From NCBI RefSeq assembly GCF_010093205.1, contig NZ_PDWN01000007.1, forward strand, positions 124,001-188,000: a stretch of DNA of 64,000 bases, read 5' to 3'. Shown here piece after piece: positions 1 through 9,802 of this stretch (position 1 is the first letter of the stretch; each line of letters starts with the position of its first letter). The notes under the pieces are model-generated. The model had not been told where the DNA came from, did no database searches, and saw only the letters and a program-made list of their open reading frames with translations. This stretch comes from Pseudoxanthomonas daejeonensis (GTDB taxonomy: Bacteria; Pseudomonadota; Gammaproteobacteria; Xanthomonadales; Xanthomonadaceae). The position numbers and the translations under genes were made by a program.

Positions 1-167
<167 letters not shown>

Positions 168-364
168 ACCTGATCGGCCGGGCGGCCCGCACCTGCTCAG
201 GGCCCGCGACCCCGCCGCGCAAACGCGCGCACGCAACGCCGCGCCCTTGCAGTCGTGTCCCCCACGCCGCCCCCTTGGCGTTATCCGACGGAGAGACGCC
301 GACCCGCCCTGCACGCCGCATCCACCGGCGCCGGCTAAGCTCGATCCAACCCCGGGGAAAGGAC

Positions 365-1510
365 ATGCCCATGCGCCCTATCCGTTGCCTGCTGCTGGCG
401 GCATTGATGCTGCCGGGAACCGCGATGGCCAACGGCGTCGAGGTCTGCGACGTGCCGCCACGCTTCGGGGTCGAAGCGACCGCCACGGCGATCGTGCGTA
501 CCGCCTGCCAGGAACACCGGATGTGGCTGCGCCCCTTCATCGAGGCCGACGGCCGGCTGGCCTCGCTGGGCGTGACCGAAGCCGAGCGTGCGCCTCTTTT
601 CGACGAGGTCACGCCCGCCTGGCAACGCGTGGCGCAGTACTGGCGCGAGAGCGGCACCCTGTCGTCGATGGCCGCCGGCGGCACGGCCGGCGCGGCCAGC
701 TGCATGTATCCGGGCGGCGGCCGCGAAGTCGACAACGACTGCCGCGCCTTCCTCGTCGACAATCCCTGGTCGGCCGCTTTCATTTCCTGGGTGATGGGGC
801 GGGCACCGCTCCCGGGTTTCATCGGATCACCGCGCCACCTGGATTACATCGCCCGCGCCTGGCGCAATCCGGAAACCAGCCCCTACCTGTTCGCGGATCC
901 GTTCACCGGCAAGGCCGTGCCGGGCGACATGCTGTGCTTCCTGCGCGCCGACGACGAGGGCCTGGGTCCGGCCGGGCTGCGCGCGGCGCTGTCCGGGCAA
1001 GGCCGGCTGCCGACCCGTTCGCACTGCGAGATCGTGGTCGCCGCCAATGTCGGCGGGGACCGCACCCTCTACCTGATCGGCGGCAACGTGCTCAATTCGG
1101 TGGTGATGCGCAAGCTGCCGCTGGATCGCAGCGGACGGCTGGACCCGGCCGCGCTGGGCCAGGCCATGGCCGGCGTTCCCGGCGCGCAGGCCGGTGCGCC
1201 GGACGCGGGCCCGGTGCAGGCAGCCGCCGCGGCACAACCGGCATCGGGTGCGACGCCATCACATGCCGCCATCCCCGCCGTGTCCGCCGGCGCAGCGGAG
1301 GCGGAGGATTCGGCCACCCCGATCAACGCCGCCGCCTGCCGTCCGGGAAACGCCGCGGCGTGCAGCTTCAACCGGCGCGATTGGGCGGTGCTGCTCAAGC
1401 TCAAACCGCAGGCGCAGCTGGGTGGGATCCTGTCGCTTGCAGGGGCGCCGATGGCCGCGCCTGCCGCGCCGCCGGCACCGGCGCACAACACCCCCGAGCC
1501 GGCGCACTAG
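365..1510 (+). CDS. secreted DUF2272-domain protein
   Basis: A 381-residue protein. The ATG at 365 follows a GGGGAAAGG ribosome site and opens a clear signal peptide (about residues 1-22, cleavage after AMA); a longer in-frame start at 275 would bury it. The mature part matches DUF2272 proteins of Xanthomonads: an EHRMWLRPF segment, an NPWSAAFISWVM segment, a GDMLCFLRA strand, a histidine in SHCEIVV, and a YLIGGN strand. This order resembles CHAP/amidase-like folds, but no enzymatic role is established. Residues about 270-340 are an Ala/Pro-rich linker before a short tail with two cysteines and a CSFNRRDW motif. Function is unknown; export to the periplasm or beyond is inferred from the signal. 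Confidence 0.8.
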   Translation: MPMRPIRCLLLAALMLPGTAMANGVEVCDVPPRFGVEATATAIVRTACQEHRMWLRPFIEADGRLASLGVTEAERAPLFDEVTPAWQRVAQYWRESGTLSSMAAGGTAGAASCMYPGGGREVDNDCRAFLVDNPWSAAFISWVMGRAPLPGFIGSPRHLDYIARAWRNPETSPYLFADPFTGKAVPGDMLCFLRADDEGLGPAGLRAALSGQGRLPTRSHCEIVVAANVGGDRTLYLIGGNVLNSVVMRKLPLDRSGRLDPAALGQAMAGVPGAQAGAPDAGPVQAAAAAQPASGATPSHAAIPAVSAGAAEAEDSATPINAAACRPGNAAACSFNRRDWAVLLKLKPQAQLGGILSLAGAPMAAPAAPPAPAHNTPEPAH

Positions 1511-1581
1511 CGAGCTCTTGCGTACAGGCGCGGCAGGACAGCGTTCCACCCGGACGCGGGTGCGCGCACAACCACTTCCGC

Positions 1582-1587
1582 TACGAT
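1582..1587 (+). promoter_or_regulatory. candidate -10 element (TACGAT) six bases before the DUF3301 start
   Basis: TACGAT at 1582-1587 is followed by GCGCGC and then ATG at 1594. A -10 this close to the start codon would give a transcript with no 5' leader. No convincing -35 is visible, so this is a weak inference that gains weight only from similar spacing at four other genes in the window. Confidence 0.3.
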
Positions 1588-1593
1588 GCGCGC

Positions 1594-1935
1594 ATGCCCA
1601 CCGTCATCCTGCTCATGATCGCCGGCGCCGCCGTGTTCGCCTGGTGGAACGCCGCGCGCGCGGCGGCCGAACGCGCCGAATCGCTCGGGCGCGACGCCTG
1701 CATCGCGGCGGACGTGCAGTGGCTGGACCAGAGCGTGCAGGCCTCCGGCGTCCGTCCGTACCGGCGCGAGGACGGCTGGCTGGGGCTGGAGCGTAGCTTC
1801 CGTTTCGACTATTCGCACGACGGGGTCGAACGAATGGTCGGCCGGCTCGTGCTGCGCGGCGATCGCCTGGTGTCGTTCGTGGGTCCTTCCGCGGGCTCGC
1901 GGGTGATTCCGTTCGACCGCACGCGCAACGACTGA
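1594..1935 (+). CDS. DUF3301 domain-containing membrane-anchored protein
   Basis: A 113-residue protein with one N-terminal membrane segment (about residues 3-20) followed by a soluble domain containing CIAADVQWLDQSV and the LERSFRFDYSHDG strand pair typical of DUF3301. The family is common in Gammaproteobacteria and has no assigned function. It is convergent with sspB, 27 bases away. The ATG at 1594 has no Shine-Dalgarno sequence but lies six bases after a TACGAT hexamer. Confidence 0.8.
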   Translation: MPTVILLMIAGAAVFAWWNAARAAAERAESLGRDACIAADVQWLDQSVQASGVRPYRREDGWLGLERSFRFDYSHDGVERMVGRLVLRGDRLVSFVGPSAGSRVIPFDRTRND

Positions 1936-1963
1936 CCCGGCGCCGGCAAAAGCCGCTCCGGGT
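1935..1963. terminator. possible bidirectional terminator between convergent DUF3301 and sspB genes
   Basis: ACCCGG at 1935-1940 pairs with CCGGGT at 1958-1963, and inside it GCCGGC-AAAA-GCCG can form a nested hairpin. It overlaps the ends of both convergent genes. There is no long T tract, so confidence is low. Confidence 0.35.
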
Positions 1964-2430
1964 TACTTCACCACGCGCAGGTGCGGGCGCTTGCCCGGTG
2001 ACGGATTGGCCGGCCCATCGGGCGGCGTGTCGGGGCCCTCGGTGTCGGGGCCTCCGGTTTCCGTCCCTTCCTCGTCGCCGTGCGCATGTGCCCCACCCGC
2101 GGCTTCCTCGGGCAGGACCATGCCCTGCCCCGTCTCGCGCGCATAGACCGCCAGCACCGCGCCGATCGGCACGTGCACCGGCTGGCTGACGCCGCCGAAA
2201 CGCGCGGTGAAACCGATCCACTCGTTGTCCATCTGCAGCCCGACCACCGCGCGGTCGGCGATGTTGAGCACGACCCTGCCCTCGCGCACCGTGCCCGGCG
2301 GCACGCGCACGCCGGGCATCCCCGCATCCACGAGGATGTGCGGGGTCATGCCGTTGTCGTTGATCCACTCGGTCAGCGCCCGCAGCAGGTACGGGCGGTA
2401 GCTGGTCATGGGCGTCGCGTCGTCACTCAT
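1963..2430 (-). CDS. sspB: ClpXP protease specificity-enhancing factor SspB
   Basis: A 155-residue adaptor that tethers ssrA-tagged peptides to ClpXP. Residues about 8-115 match the SspB fold (RPYLLRALTEWINDN, then TPHILVDA, then a strand with NEWIGFTARFGG). A Gly/Asp/Glu-rich flexible tail follows, ending HLRVVK, which resembles the ClpX-docking tail of E. coli SspB. It lies 51 bases downstream of sspA on the same strand, the usual sspA-sspB pair. An alternative start at 2409 would remove seven residues. TAGACT on the minus strand at 2442-2437 lies six bases before the 2430 ATG and could be an internal promoter. Confidence 0.93.
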   Translation of the reverse strand: MSDDATPMTSYRPYLLRALTEWINDNGMTPHILVDAGMPGVRVPPGTVREGRVVLNIADRAVVGLQMDNEWIGFTARFGGVSQPVHVPIGAVLAVYARETGQGMVLPEEAAGGAHAHGDEEGTETGGPDTEGPDTPPDGPANPSPGKRPHLRVVK

Positions 2431-2481
2431 GCGGTCAGTCTACGCCGCCATGGCGGGTATTGCCGACGCCATGGCCGCCGG

Positions 2482-3117
2482 TCAGGCCGGCATGTCGCGC
2501 AGTTTCCTTTCCTGGTCGGTCAGGCTGCGCAGGAAACCGGGATTGCGGAAGATCCGGTTGCCGTAGTCCTCGATGGCCTTGCCGTCCTTGGGCAACGGCA
2601 CGTCCAGCGCATTGAGGCGCCAGATGATCGGCGCCATCGCGCAGTCGGCCAGGCTCATTTCCGGATTGAGGAAGAACTTGCTGGCCTTGAACAACGGCAA
2701 CGACTCGGTCAGGAGTTCCTTCAGGCGCTTGCGTCCGGCCTCGGCCTGCTGCTTGTTGCCGAGCTGGATCGCCTGCACCTGCGGGACCCAGTCGTGCTCG
2801 ATGCGCAGCATCGCCAGGCGCAGGCGCGCGCGGGAAAGCGGATCGACCGGCATCAGTGGCGGATGCGGGTAGCGCTCGTCCAGGTATTCGCTCACCACGG
2901 AGGCGGCGTAGAGCACCAGCTCGCGCTCGACCAGGGTCGGCACCGAGTGGTACGGATTGAGGTGGATCAGGTCCTCGGGCGGATTCTGCGCGTCCACGGG
3001 GACCAGGTCGTAGCTGACGCCCTTGGCCGCCAGGACCAGGCGCACGCGATGACAGAGCACGTCATCGACGGAGGAGAACAACGTCAGGGTATTGCGCATG
3101 CGCACGCTCGCTGCCAT
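2482..3117 (-). CDS. sspA: stringent starvation protein A
   Basis: A 211-residue protein of the glutathione S-transferase fold that in E. coli binds RNA polymerase and affects transcription in stationary phase. The N-terminal thioredoxin-like part (residues about 10-85) contains DVLCHRVRLVLAAKG and the HSVPTLVERELVLYAA turn; the helical C-terminal domain covers residues 95-205 and includes NPEMSLADCAMAPIIWRL. SspA lacks GST activity in characterised members. It is the first gene of the sspA-sspB pair and is separated from petC by a hairpin. Confidence 0.95.
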   Translation of the reverse strand: MAASVRMRNTLTLFSSVDDVLCHRVRLVLAAKGVSYDLVPVDAQNPPEDLIHLNPYHSVPTLVERELVLYAASVVSEYLDERYPHPPLMPVDPLSRARLRLAMLRIEHDWVPQVQAIQLGNKQQAEAGRKRLKELLTESLPLFKASKFFLNPEMSLADCAMAPIIWRLNALDVPLPKDGKAIEDYGNRIFRNPGFLRSLTDQERKLRDMPA

Positions 3118-3225
3118 CTAGGCCTCCGACGGCCGGACTCCGCCGACCGCATCGACGCCGCCAGGCCCCTCGCCGGCAGTCGCCACATTCCCCCGAGTGT
3201 GCCGGGGTGCGCCGGAAAAGCGCAA

Positions 3226-3244
3226 GGCCGGGATGAACCCGGCC
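3226..3244 (-). terminator. rho-independent-type terminator after petABC
   Basis: GGCCGGG (3226-3232), loop ATGAA, CCCGGCC (3238-3244) forms a perfect 7-bp stem about 40 bases past the petC stop on the minus strand. It is followed on that strand by TTGCGCTTTT. This fits an intrinsic terminator ending the petABC transcript before sspA. Confidence 0.6.
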
Positions 3245-3284
3245 CCGGCATCACGCACGCACGCGCCCGTCCGGGCGCGTCGTG

Positions 3285-4028
3285 TCAGTGGACGTCCGTC
3301 CAGTACTCCTGCTTGAGCAGGTAGCCCAGGAAGGTCAACAGCACCAGGAACAGGATCACCCAGACCCCCAGCGCCTGCCGCTTCAGCGCGGCCGGTTCGC
3401 CGGCGTACTCGAGGAAATTGGTGATGTCGCGCACGGTCTGGTCGAACTCGACCGCCGACAGCCGCCCGGTCCCGGCGACCACCAGCCGCTCCGGATGCCG
3501 GGTGCCGGCCGCGTCGGGTTCGCCGAACTCGGCATGCTGCAGGCCCTGCAGCTCCCACAGCGGGTTGGGCATCGAGGCGTTCGGGAACAGCTGGTTGTTC
3601 CAGCCCAGCGGACGCGACTCGTCCAGGTAGAAGGACTTGAGGTAGGTGTAGATCCAGTTGCTGCCACGGACACGCGAGATCAGGCTCAGGTCCGGCGGCA
3701 TCTTGCCGAACCAGGCGGTGCCGTCGGCGTTGTGCATGGTGACCTGGATCTGCTCGCCGAACTTGGCGCCGGTGAAGTTCAGGTTGCCCATCACTTCTTC
3801 TTCGGTCAGCCCCAGGTCCTCGGCCATGCGCGAATAGCGCAGGAACTTCAGCGAGTGGCAGCTGGAGCAGTAGTTCATGTACAGCGCCGCGCCGCGCTGG
3901 AGCGAAGCACGATCAGACAGGTCGTTCCCCGCCTGCTGCACGGGGCCTCCGGCGGCGGCCATCGCGGCGGCGGAGAACAGCAGTCCGGCGGCGGCCGAGG
4001 CCAGCAGGGCAATCCACTTCTTAGTCAT
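3285..4028 (-). CDS. petC: ubiquinol-cytochrome c reductase, cytochrome c1 subunit
   Basis: A 247-residue cytochrome c1. It has an N-terminal signal/anchor (residues about 5-26), the haem c site CSSCH at residues 54-58, a body domain with FGKMPPDLSLI and a C-terminal membrane helix (about residues 225-243) that anchors the haem domain on the periplasmic face. It passes electrons from the Rieske centre to soluble cytochrome c. The start overlaps the end of petB by 8 bases, so it is the last gene of petABC. Confidence 0.96.
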   Translation of the reverse strand: MTKKWIALLASAAAGLLFSAAAMAAAGGPVQQAGNDLSDRASLQRGAALYMNYCSSCHSLKFLRYSRMAEDLGLTEEEVMGNLNFTGAKFGEQIQVTMHNADGTAWFGKMPPDLSLISRVRGSNWIYTYLKSFYLDESRPLGWNNQLFPNASMPNPLWELQGLQHAEFGEPDAAGTRHPERLVVAGTGRLSAVEFDQTVRDITNFLEYAGEPAALKRQALGVWVILFLVLLTFLGYLLKQEYWTDVH

Positions 4029-5280
4029 GCGTCGTCACCCGTTCCGGCACCGGCTTGGTCTTGTCCAGCTTGGTCCACAGCGGCATGGTCAGGAAGAAAA
4101 GGAAGTAATAGGCGGTCAGGAAGCGACCGATGATCGTCTCCACCGGATCGGTGCCCGGACCAGCGCCGATCTTGCCCAGCCACACGAAGGTGAAGGCGAA
4201 GGCCAGCAGCAGCGTCCAGGACAGCTTGCCGCGATAGCGGTACGACTTGACCTTGGCCCGGTCCAGCCAGGGCAGGAAGAACAGGACCACGATCGCGCCG
4301 AACATCACCAGCACGCCGCCCAGCTTGTCCGGCACTACGCGCAACATCGCGTAGAACGGGGTGTAGTACCACACCGGCTTGATGTGCTCGGGCGTCACCA
4401 GGCGGTTGGCCTCGGTGAAGTTGTCGTGCTCGAGGAACCAGCCGCCAAAGGCGGGGGCGAAGAAGATGATGAAGGCGGCGATGATCAGCATCGCGAACAC
4501 GTAGAACGTGTCCTTCACCGTGTAGTACGGGTGGAACGGCACGCCGTCGGCCGGCGCGGTCGGCGACCAGCGGTTGCCCTTCGGCCCCTTCTTGATCTCC
4601 ACGCCATCCGGGTTGTTGGAACCCACTTCGTGCAGCGCGCCCAGGTGCAGGACGACCAGCAGCAGCAGGACCAGCGGCAGGGCGATGACGTGCAGGGCGA
4701 AGAAGCGGCCCAGGGTGGCGTCGGAGGGCAGGTAGTCGCCCATGATCCACTCGGTCAGGCCGCTGCCGATCACCGGCACCGCGCCGAACAGCGAGATGAT
4801 CACCTTGGCGCCCCAGAACGACATCTGGCCCCACGGCAGCACGTAGCCCATGAAGGCCTCGGCCATCAGGACCAGGTAGATAAGCATGCCCAGGATCCAC
4901 ACCAGCTCGCGCGGCTTCTGGTACGAGCCGTACATCAGGCCGCGGAACATGTGCAGGTAGACGACGATGAAGAACAGCGAGGCGCCGGTGCTGTGCATGT
5001 AGCGGATCAGCCAGCCCCACTCCACGTCGCGCATGATGTATTCGACCGAGGCGAAGGCTTCCGCCGCGCTCGGCTTGTAGTGCATCGTCAGGAAGATGCC
5101 GGTCACGATCTGGTTGACCAGGACCACCATCGACAGCACGCCGAAGATGTACCAGATGTTGAAGTTCTTGGGCGCGTAGTACTCGGACATGTGCTTCCGG
5201 TACATCGGCGCCAGCGCCGGCGCGCGCGCGTCGACCCAGTCCATCACACCGGTGGCGGTGCGGGTGAAGATGTTCGACAT
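4021..5280 (-). CDS. petB: ubiquinol-cytochrome c reductase, cytochrome b subunit
   Basis: A 419-residue integral membrane subunit holding two b haems and both quinone sites. The expected haem ligand histidines are present at about H96, H110, H197 and H212. The Qo-site motif is PVWY (residues 302-305) instead of the PEWY of mitochondria and Alphaproteobacteria; PVWY is a known variant in Beta- and Gammaproteobacteria. The C-terminus extends with added helices to about residue 410. It lies between petA (3-base gap) and petC (8-base overlap). Confidence 0.96.
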   Translation of the reverse strand: MSNIFTRTATGVMDWVDARAPALAPMYRKHMSEYYAPKNFNIWYIFGVLSMVVLVNQIVTGIFLTMHYKPSAAEAFASVEYIMRDVEWGWLIRYMHSTGASLFFIVVYLHMFRGLMYGSYQKPRELVWILGMLIYLVLMAEAFMGYVLPWGQMSFWGAKVIISLFGAVPVIGSGLTEWIMGDYLPSDATLGRFFALHVIALPLVLLLLVVLHLGALHEVGSNNPDGVEIKKGPKGNRWSPTAPADGVPFHPYYTVKDTFYVFAMLIIAAFIIFFAPAFGGWFLEHDNFTEANRLVTPEHIKPVWYYTPFYAMLRVVPDKLGGVLVMFGAIVVLFFLPWLDRAKVKSYRYRGKLSWTLLLAFAFTFVWLGKIGAGPGTDPVETIIGRFLTAYYFLFFLTMPLWTKLDKTKPVPERVTTHD

Positions 5281-5283
5281 CGC

Positions 5284-5901
5284 TTACGCCCCCTGCGGAT
5301 CGACGCCCACGACAATCGTGTTGTCGTCGGCGTAGTAGTGCGGCGGCACGACCAGGTTGGTCGGCGCCGGCACACCCTGGAACACACGCCCGGCCATGTC
5401 GAACTTCGACTTGTGGCAGGGGCAGAAGTAACCGCCCTTCCATTCCGGATCGAACGGCTCGGGACGGATCTCGGCGGCCATTTCCGGCGAGCAGCCCAGG
5501 TGGGTGCACAGGCCGACCAGGACCGAGATCTCGGGCTTGAGCGAGCGCAGTTCCCGGTTCGCGGCCAGCACGTAGGCCGGCTGCTGGTCCGCGTTATTCG
5601 ACTCGGGGTCGCGCAGGTGGCCGTCCAGGGTCGGCAAGGCCTCGAGGATCGCCTTGGAGCGCTTGACGATCCAGATCGGCTGGCCGCGCCACTCCAGGAT
5701 CAGGCGCTGGCCTTCCTGCAGGGCACTGATGTCGGCGGTCACAGGCGCGCCGGCAAGCCGGGCACGGGCACTGGGGTTCCACGACTTGATGAACGGTACT
5801 GCGGCGAAACCTGCTCCGACGGCGCCAACCACTGCGGTGGTCGCGGTCAGGAACCGGCGTCGGCCCGTGTTAACGGGCTGGTGGACCTCATCGTTGGCCA
5901 T
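5284..5901 (-). CDS. petA: ubiquinol-cytochrome c reductase, Rieske iron-sulfur subunit
   Basis: A 205-residue protein. The N-terminus has a twin-arginine-type signal anchor (RRRFLTA at residues 14-20, then a hydrophobic stretch). The 2Fe-2S ligands are seen in CTHLGC (132-137) and CPCHKS (160-165), with the two cysteines and two histidines of a Rieske cluster. It takes electrons from ubiquinol at the Qo site of cytochrome b. It is first in petABC; a CGGAGTG ribosome site precedes the ATG at 5901. Confidence 0.96.
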   Translation of the reverse strand: MANDEVHQPVNTGRRRFLTATTAVVGAVGAGFAAVPFIKSWNPSARARLAGAPVTADISALQEGQRLILEWRGQPIWIVKRSKAILEALPTLDGHLRDPESNNADQQPAYVLAANRELRSLKPEISVLVGLCTHLGCSPEMAAEIRPEPFDPEWKGGYFCPCHKSKFDMAGRVFQGVPAPTNLVVPPHYYADDNTIVVGVDPQGA

Positions 5902-6049
5902 CCGGCACTCCGAAAATCTTTCTACTGGTAGCGTTGGCTGCCTGCGGCACGGAAACCACCCGTTACCAGGCGGTCCAGCCGCAAAAGACGGGGAAGTGTA
6001 ACGGAAGCCTTAACAGGCCGACAATGGCGACGCTGCTCGGGGCTGCACA

Positions 6050-6973
6050 TCAGCGCGCCGCCTGCACGCCGCGGTAGCGCTCGGCCAGTATCCCGACCCG
6101 CTGTACATACCGCTGGGTCTCGCTGTAGGGCGGCACGCCCTTGTGACGGTCCACCGCACCCTCGCCGGCGTTGTAGCCAGCCGCCGCCAGGGTCAGGTCG
6201 CCGTTGAACCGCTTGAGCAGCCAGGCCAGGTACTGCACCCCGCCGCGGATGTTCTGGGTCGCGTCGTAGCTGTCGACCACCCCGAACCGGCGCGCGGTCG
6301 GCGGCATCAGCTGCATCAGTCCCTGCGCGCCGGCGTGCGAAAGCGCCAGCGGGTTGTAGGCCGACTCGGCATGGATGACCGCGCGCACGACCGCCTCTTC
6401 CACCCCGAACTCGCGCGCCGCGGCAGCGATCTCGGCCTGGTAGGCGCTGGTGTTCAGGCGCACCGTGGCGAAGCTGACCCCCGGATTGACTGCGCAGGCG
6501 TAGCAGGTCTCGATGTAGCTGTAGGCGATCGTGCGGACCTGGGCCGCTCCAGCTCCGCGCCCCGGCGGGCGGCTGCTGAAGTGGCGCACGCCGTCCTTCA
6601 TGTAGGAATAGACCTGCCCGCTGACCCGACGCTGCGGCGTGGCGCCCCCCGGCGCTGGCAGCGCGGCCGGCACGATGGCGTCGGAGCGGTGCGATGCGGG
6701 AGTCATGACCGCAGTGGCCGGCATCGCGCCGGCCACCGGGGCCGACGCCAGGCTCGCGGCCGGTGCGGGAGCGGGCGTTGCCGCAGGCCGGTACGCCCGC
6801 CGCCGATCCGGCGTGTACTGGCTGAAGACCTTGCATTGGGCGCCGGGGATACGCTTGCTGACGTAGCTGGACACGCCGTCGGCACCGACGCAGCGGTACA
6901 GCGTGCCGGCACTGGCCGGCACGGCGACCAGCGCCAGCAGCAAGGCGCCCACTTTCCCCAACATCCCCTTCAT
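6050..6973 (-). CDS. lytic transglycosylase (SLT domain) with DUF4124-like N-terminal segment
   Basis: A 307-residue secreted protein that should cleave peptidoglycan glycan strands to 1,6-anhydromuropeptides. The ATG at 6973 is chosen because it opens a signal peptide (MKGMLGK then a hydrophobic core ending ASA); a longer frame to 7024 does not. The mature N-terminus has a YRC...DGV...S segment and a later [13 protein letters not shown] segment, both DUF4124-like, separated by a Pro/Ala linker. The SLT domain carries the catalytic Glu (about residue 203) in HAESAYNP, then [13 protein letters not shown] and NIRGGVQYL. It is divergent from miaB. Confidence 0.88.
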   Translation of the reverse strand: MKGMLGKVGALLLALVAVPASAGTLYRCVGADGVSSYVSKRIPGAQCKVFSQYTPDRRRAYRPAATPAPAPAASLASAPVAGAMPATAVMTPASHRSDAIVPAALPAPGGATPQRRVSGQVYSYMKDGVRHFSSRPPGRGAGAAQVRTIAYSYIETCYACAVNPGVSFATVRLNTSAYQAEIAAAAREFGVEEAVVRAVIHAESAYNPLALSHAGAQGLMQLMPPTARRFGVVDSYDATQNIRGGVQYLAWLLKRFNGDLTLAAAGYNAGEGAVDRHKGVPPYSETQRYVQRVGILAERYRGVQAAR

Positions 6974-7115
6974 GGCGCGGAGTATCCCGGCTTCCCGGAC
7001 CATTGCCAACCCATTGTCCGACAAGCGGAAAAACGTGGCCGGCGTCGCGGATCGGACGCCAGCGGGCGATCGGCGCCGTTACAATGCGCAGCCCTGCCCG
7101 CCTGGATTAACCGCC

Positions 7116-8588
7116 ATGACCGGGATGAAAGCCTCGCCGGACGCCCGTCCGGACGCCGCCATCGCGCCAACCGCCCCCGCCACCCTGCTCCCGCTGCCGG
7201 GCGCCGCGCCGCGCGCCATTCCGGGCGGCGCGCGCGGCAAGCTCTTCATCAAGACCCACGGCTGCCAGATGAACGAGTACGACTCGGCCAAGATGGCCGA
7301 CGTGCTTGCCGAGCACGAGGGCCTGGAGTTGACCGACGACCCGGCCGAGGCCGACGTCGTCCTGGTCAACACCTGCTCGATCCGGGAGAAGGCGCAGGAG
7401 AAGGTGTTCAGCCAGCTCGGCCGCTGGAAGGCCCTGAAGGGCAACGGCCGCGAGGTGATCATCGGCGTGGGCGGCTGCGTGGCCTCGCAGGAAGGCGAAG
7501 CCATCGTCAAGCGCGCCCCCTATGTGGACCTGGTATTCGGCCCACAGACCCTGCACCGCCTGCCCGAGCTGATCCGCGCCCGCCGCGAACAGAACCGGCC
7601 GCAGGTCGACATCAGCTTCCCGGAGATCGAGAAGTTCGACCGCCTGCCCGAGCCGCGCGCGGAAGGACCGAGCGCGTTCGTCTCGATCATGGAAGGCTGC
7701 TCCAAGTACTGCTCGTTCTGCGTGGTGCCCTACACCCGCGGCACCGAGGTCAGCCGGCCGTTCGAGGACGTGCTGGTCGAGGTGGCGCAGCTGGCCGCGC
7801 AGGGCGTGCGCGAGATCAACCTGCTGGGCCAGAACGTCAACGCCTATCGCGGCCCCATGGAAGAAGACGGTGATGGCGCCGAAGTCGCCGACCTCGGCCT
7901 GCTGATCCGCACCATCGCCCAGATCGAAGGCATCGGCCGGATCCGCTTCACCACCTCGCATCCGCTGGAGTTCTCCGACTCGCTGGTGGAGGCGTATCGA
8001 GACGTGCCGCAGCTGGCCAACTACCTGCACCTGCCCGTTCAGGCCGGCAGCGACCGGGTGCTGTCGGCGATGAAGCGCGGCTACACGGCACTGGAGTTCA
8101 AGCAGAAGATCCGCAAGCTGCGCGCGGTGCGTCCGGACATCTCGATCTCGTCGGACTTCATCGTCGGCTTTCCAGGCGAAACCGACGCGGATTTCGACAA
8201 GACCATGAAACTGATCGAGGACGTGGGCTTCGACCAGTCGTTCTCCTTCATCTATTCGCGCCGACCCGGCACCCCGGCGGCCGACCTCGAGGACGACACG
8301 CCTGATGCGGTCAAGCATGCGCGCCTGGAGCGATTGCAGGCGCACATCAACGGGCATGCGGCCGGCATCTCGCAGCGGATGGTCGGCACGGTACAGACGG
8401 TGCTGGTCGAAGGTCCGTCGAAGAAGAATCCGGACGAGCTGACCGGCAAGACCGAGAACATGCGCCCGGTGAACTTTCCCGGACACCCGCGCCTGGTGGG
8501 GCAATTCGTGGACGTGCTGGTCACCGGTGCGTTGACCAACTCGCTGCGTGGCCGGATATCCACCCGCGACGAGGCCGATCCGGCCTGA
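7116..8588 (+). CDS. miaB: tRNA-2-methylthio-N6-dimethylallyladenosine synthase MiaB
   Basis: A 490-residue radical-SAM methylthiotransferase that converts i6A37 to ms2i6A37 in tRNAs reading UNN codons. The N-terminal UPF0004 domain has cluster cysteines at about C50, C87 and C121; the radical-SAM cysteines are C195, C199 and C202 (CSKYCSFC); a TRAM domain ends the protein. About 40 residues precede the first conserved strand, longer than E. coli MiaB, so a start at 7125 is also possible. Its substrate is made by MiaA, also in this window. In many Gammaproteobacteria miaB is followed directly by phoH; here an opposite-strand exporter operon lies between. Confidence 0.96.
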   Translation: MTGMKASPDARPDAAIAPTAPATLLPLPGAAPRAIPGGARGKLFIKTHGCQMNEYDSAKMADVLAEHEGLELTDDPAEADVVLVNTCSIREKAQEKVFSQLGRWKALKGNGREVIIGVGGCVASQEGEAIVKRAPYVDLVFGPQTLHRLPELIRARREQNRPQVDISFPEIEKFDRLPEPRAEGPSAFVSIMEGCSKYCSFCVVPYTRGTEVSRPFEDVLVEVAQLAAQGVREINLLGQNVNAYRGPMEEDGDGAEVADLGLLIRTIAQIEGIGRIRFTTSHPLEFSDSLVEAYRDVPQLANYLHLPVQAGSDRVLSAMKRGYTALEFKQKIRKLRAVRPDISISSDFIVGFPGETDADFDKTMKLIEDVGFDQSFSFIYSRRPGTPAADLEDDTPDAVKHARLERLQAHINGHAAGISQRMVGTVQTVLVEGPSKKNPDELTGKTENMRPVNFPGHPRLVGQFVDVLVTGALTNSLRGRISTRDEADPA

Positions 8589-8649
8589 CACCGCCGTCCG
8601 TCGAGCGGGCTCGCCCCATTGCCCCGCTGTCCTCGCCAGCTCCAACAGC

Positions 8650-8667
8650 AGCGGGGCCAGCCCCGCT
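8650..8667. repeat. REP-like palindrome between convergent genes
   Basis: AGCGGGGC-CA-GCCCCGCT is a perfect 18-base palindrome midway between the miaB stop (8588) and the permease stop (8696). Near-identical elements occur at 20545-20562 and 48059-48076, all outside coding sequence. It may serve as a bidirectional terminator or as a member of a dispersed repeat family. Confidence 0.6.
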
Positions 8668-8695
8668 CAAGACGGCGGTTACGTTGCCGCGCCGC

Positions 8696-9802
8696 TCAAT
8701 CGAGCCGCTTGCGGAAACGCAGGATCGCCGCGGACATCATCACCGTGGTGAAGGCGACCAGCGCCAGCACGTCCGGCCACAGTTCCCACAGGCTGGCGCC
8801 GCGCAGCATGATGCCGCGCACCAGGCGCAGGAAATGGGTCAGCGGCAACAGCTCGGCGATCCACTGCACGACCTGCGGCATGCCTGCGAACGGGAACATG
8901 AATCCCGACAGCAGGATCGAAGGCAGGAAGACGAAGAACGTGATCTGCATCGCCTGGAACTGCGACTTCGCCTGGGTCGAGATCAGCAGGCCCAGGGCCA
9001 GGTTCGCCACGATCAGCAGCATCGCCGCCACGTAGACATGCATCACGCTGCCATTGACCGGCACCTGGAACAGCCACACCCCGAGCAGCAGTACCAGCGT
9101 GGTCTGGACCAGGCCGATCACGATGTAGGGCAGCACCTTGCCCGCCATCAGCTCGGTGCGGCTGACCGGCGTGACGATCAGCAGCTCCATGTTGCCCCGC
9201 TCGCGCTCACGGACGATGGACACGCCGGTGAACAGGACCATGGTCATGGTGAGGATCACGCCGATCAGGCCGGGCACGATGTTCACCGCCGAGCGCCGCT
9301 CCGGATTGAAGAACGCGACCACGCTGATCGGCTGTGCGGCGAGCATGCGGGTGGCCGGCGACGCGGTACCGGTTGCATCCTGGACCGGCACCTGCGCCAG
9401 CTGCACGGCGGCGCCCTGCATCGCGTTGTCGCTGCCATCGACCAGCACCTGCACCTGCTCGCGCCCTTCGGCGCGGCGTCGCTCGAAGTCGGGCGGAACC
9501 ACGATGCCGATGCCGATCTCGCCGCGGCGGATGGCATCCATCAGCTGCTGCGGACTTTGCTTGAAGCGCACCGGCCTGACCACGGTGGTGGCGACCATGT
9601 CCATCACCAGCGCGCGCGATGCAGCGGTGTTGGCCTGGTCGACGATGCCCGCCGGCAGGTCGCGCAGGTTGGTGTTGATCGCATAGCCGAACAGCAGCAG
9701 CTGCATCACGGGAATCGCGACGATCATCGCCAGGGTGATGCGGTCGCGCCGCATCTGCCGCAGCTCCTTGAACATCACCGCCCACAGGCGGCGCCCGCTC
9801 AT
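8696..9802 (-). CDS. ABC transporter permease, ABC-2 family (YbhR/YhhJ-like)
   Basis: A 368-residue permease. One N-terminal helix follows MFKELRQMRRDR, then a large periplasmic region (about residues 45-175, including DQANTAASRALV and VPPDFERR), then five helices from about residue 175 to the end. This is the layout of drug-export permeases YbhR/YhhJ. Its ATG overlaps the ATPase stop by four bases. Only one permease is present, so the exporter is either a homodimer or lacks the second subunit found in the E. coli YbhFSR system. Confidence 0.9.
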   Translation of the reverse strand: MSGRRLWAVMFKELRQMRRDRITLAMIVAIPVMQLLLFGYAINTNLRDLPAGIVDQANTAASRALVMDMVATTVVRPVRFKQSPQQLMDAIRRGEIGIGIVVPPDFERRRAEGREQVQVLVDGSDNAMQGAAVQLAQVPVQDATGTASPATRMLAAQPISVVAFFNPERRSAVNIVPGLIGVILTMTMVLFTGVSIVRERERGNMELLIVTPVSRTELMAGKVLPYIVIGLVQTTLVLLLGVWLFQVPVNGSVMHVYVAAMLLIVANLALGLLISTQAKSQFQAMQITFFVFLPSILLSGFMFPFAGMPQVVQWIAELLPLTHFLRLVRGIMLRGASLWELWPDVLALVAFTTVMMSAAILRFRKRLD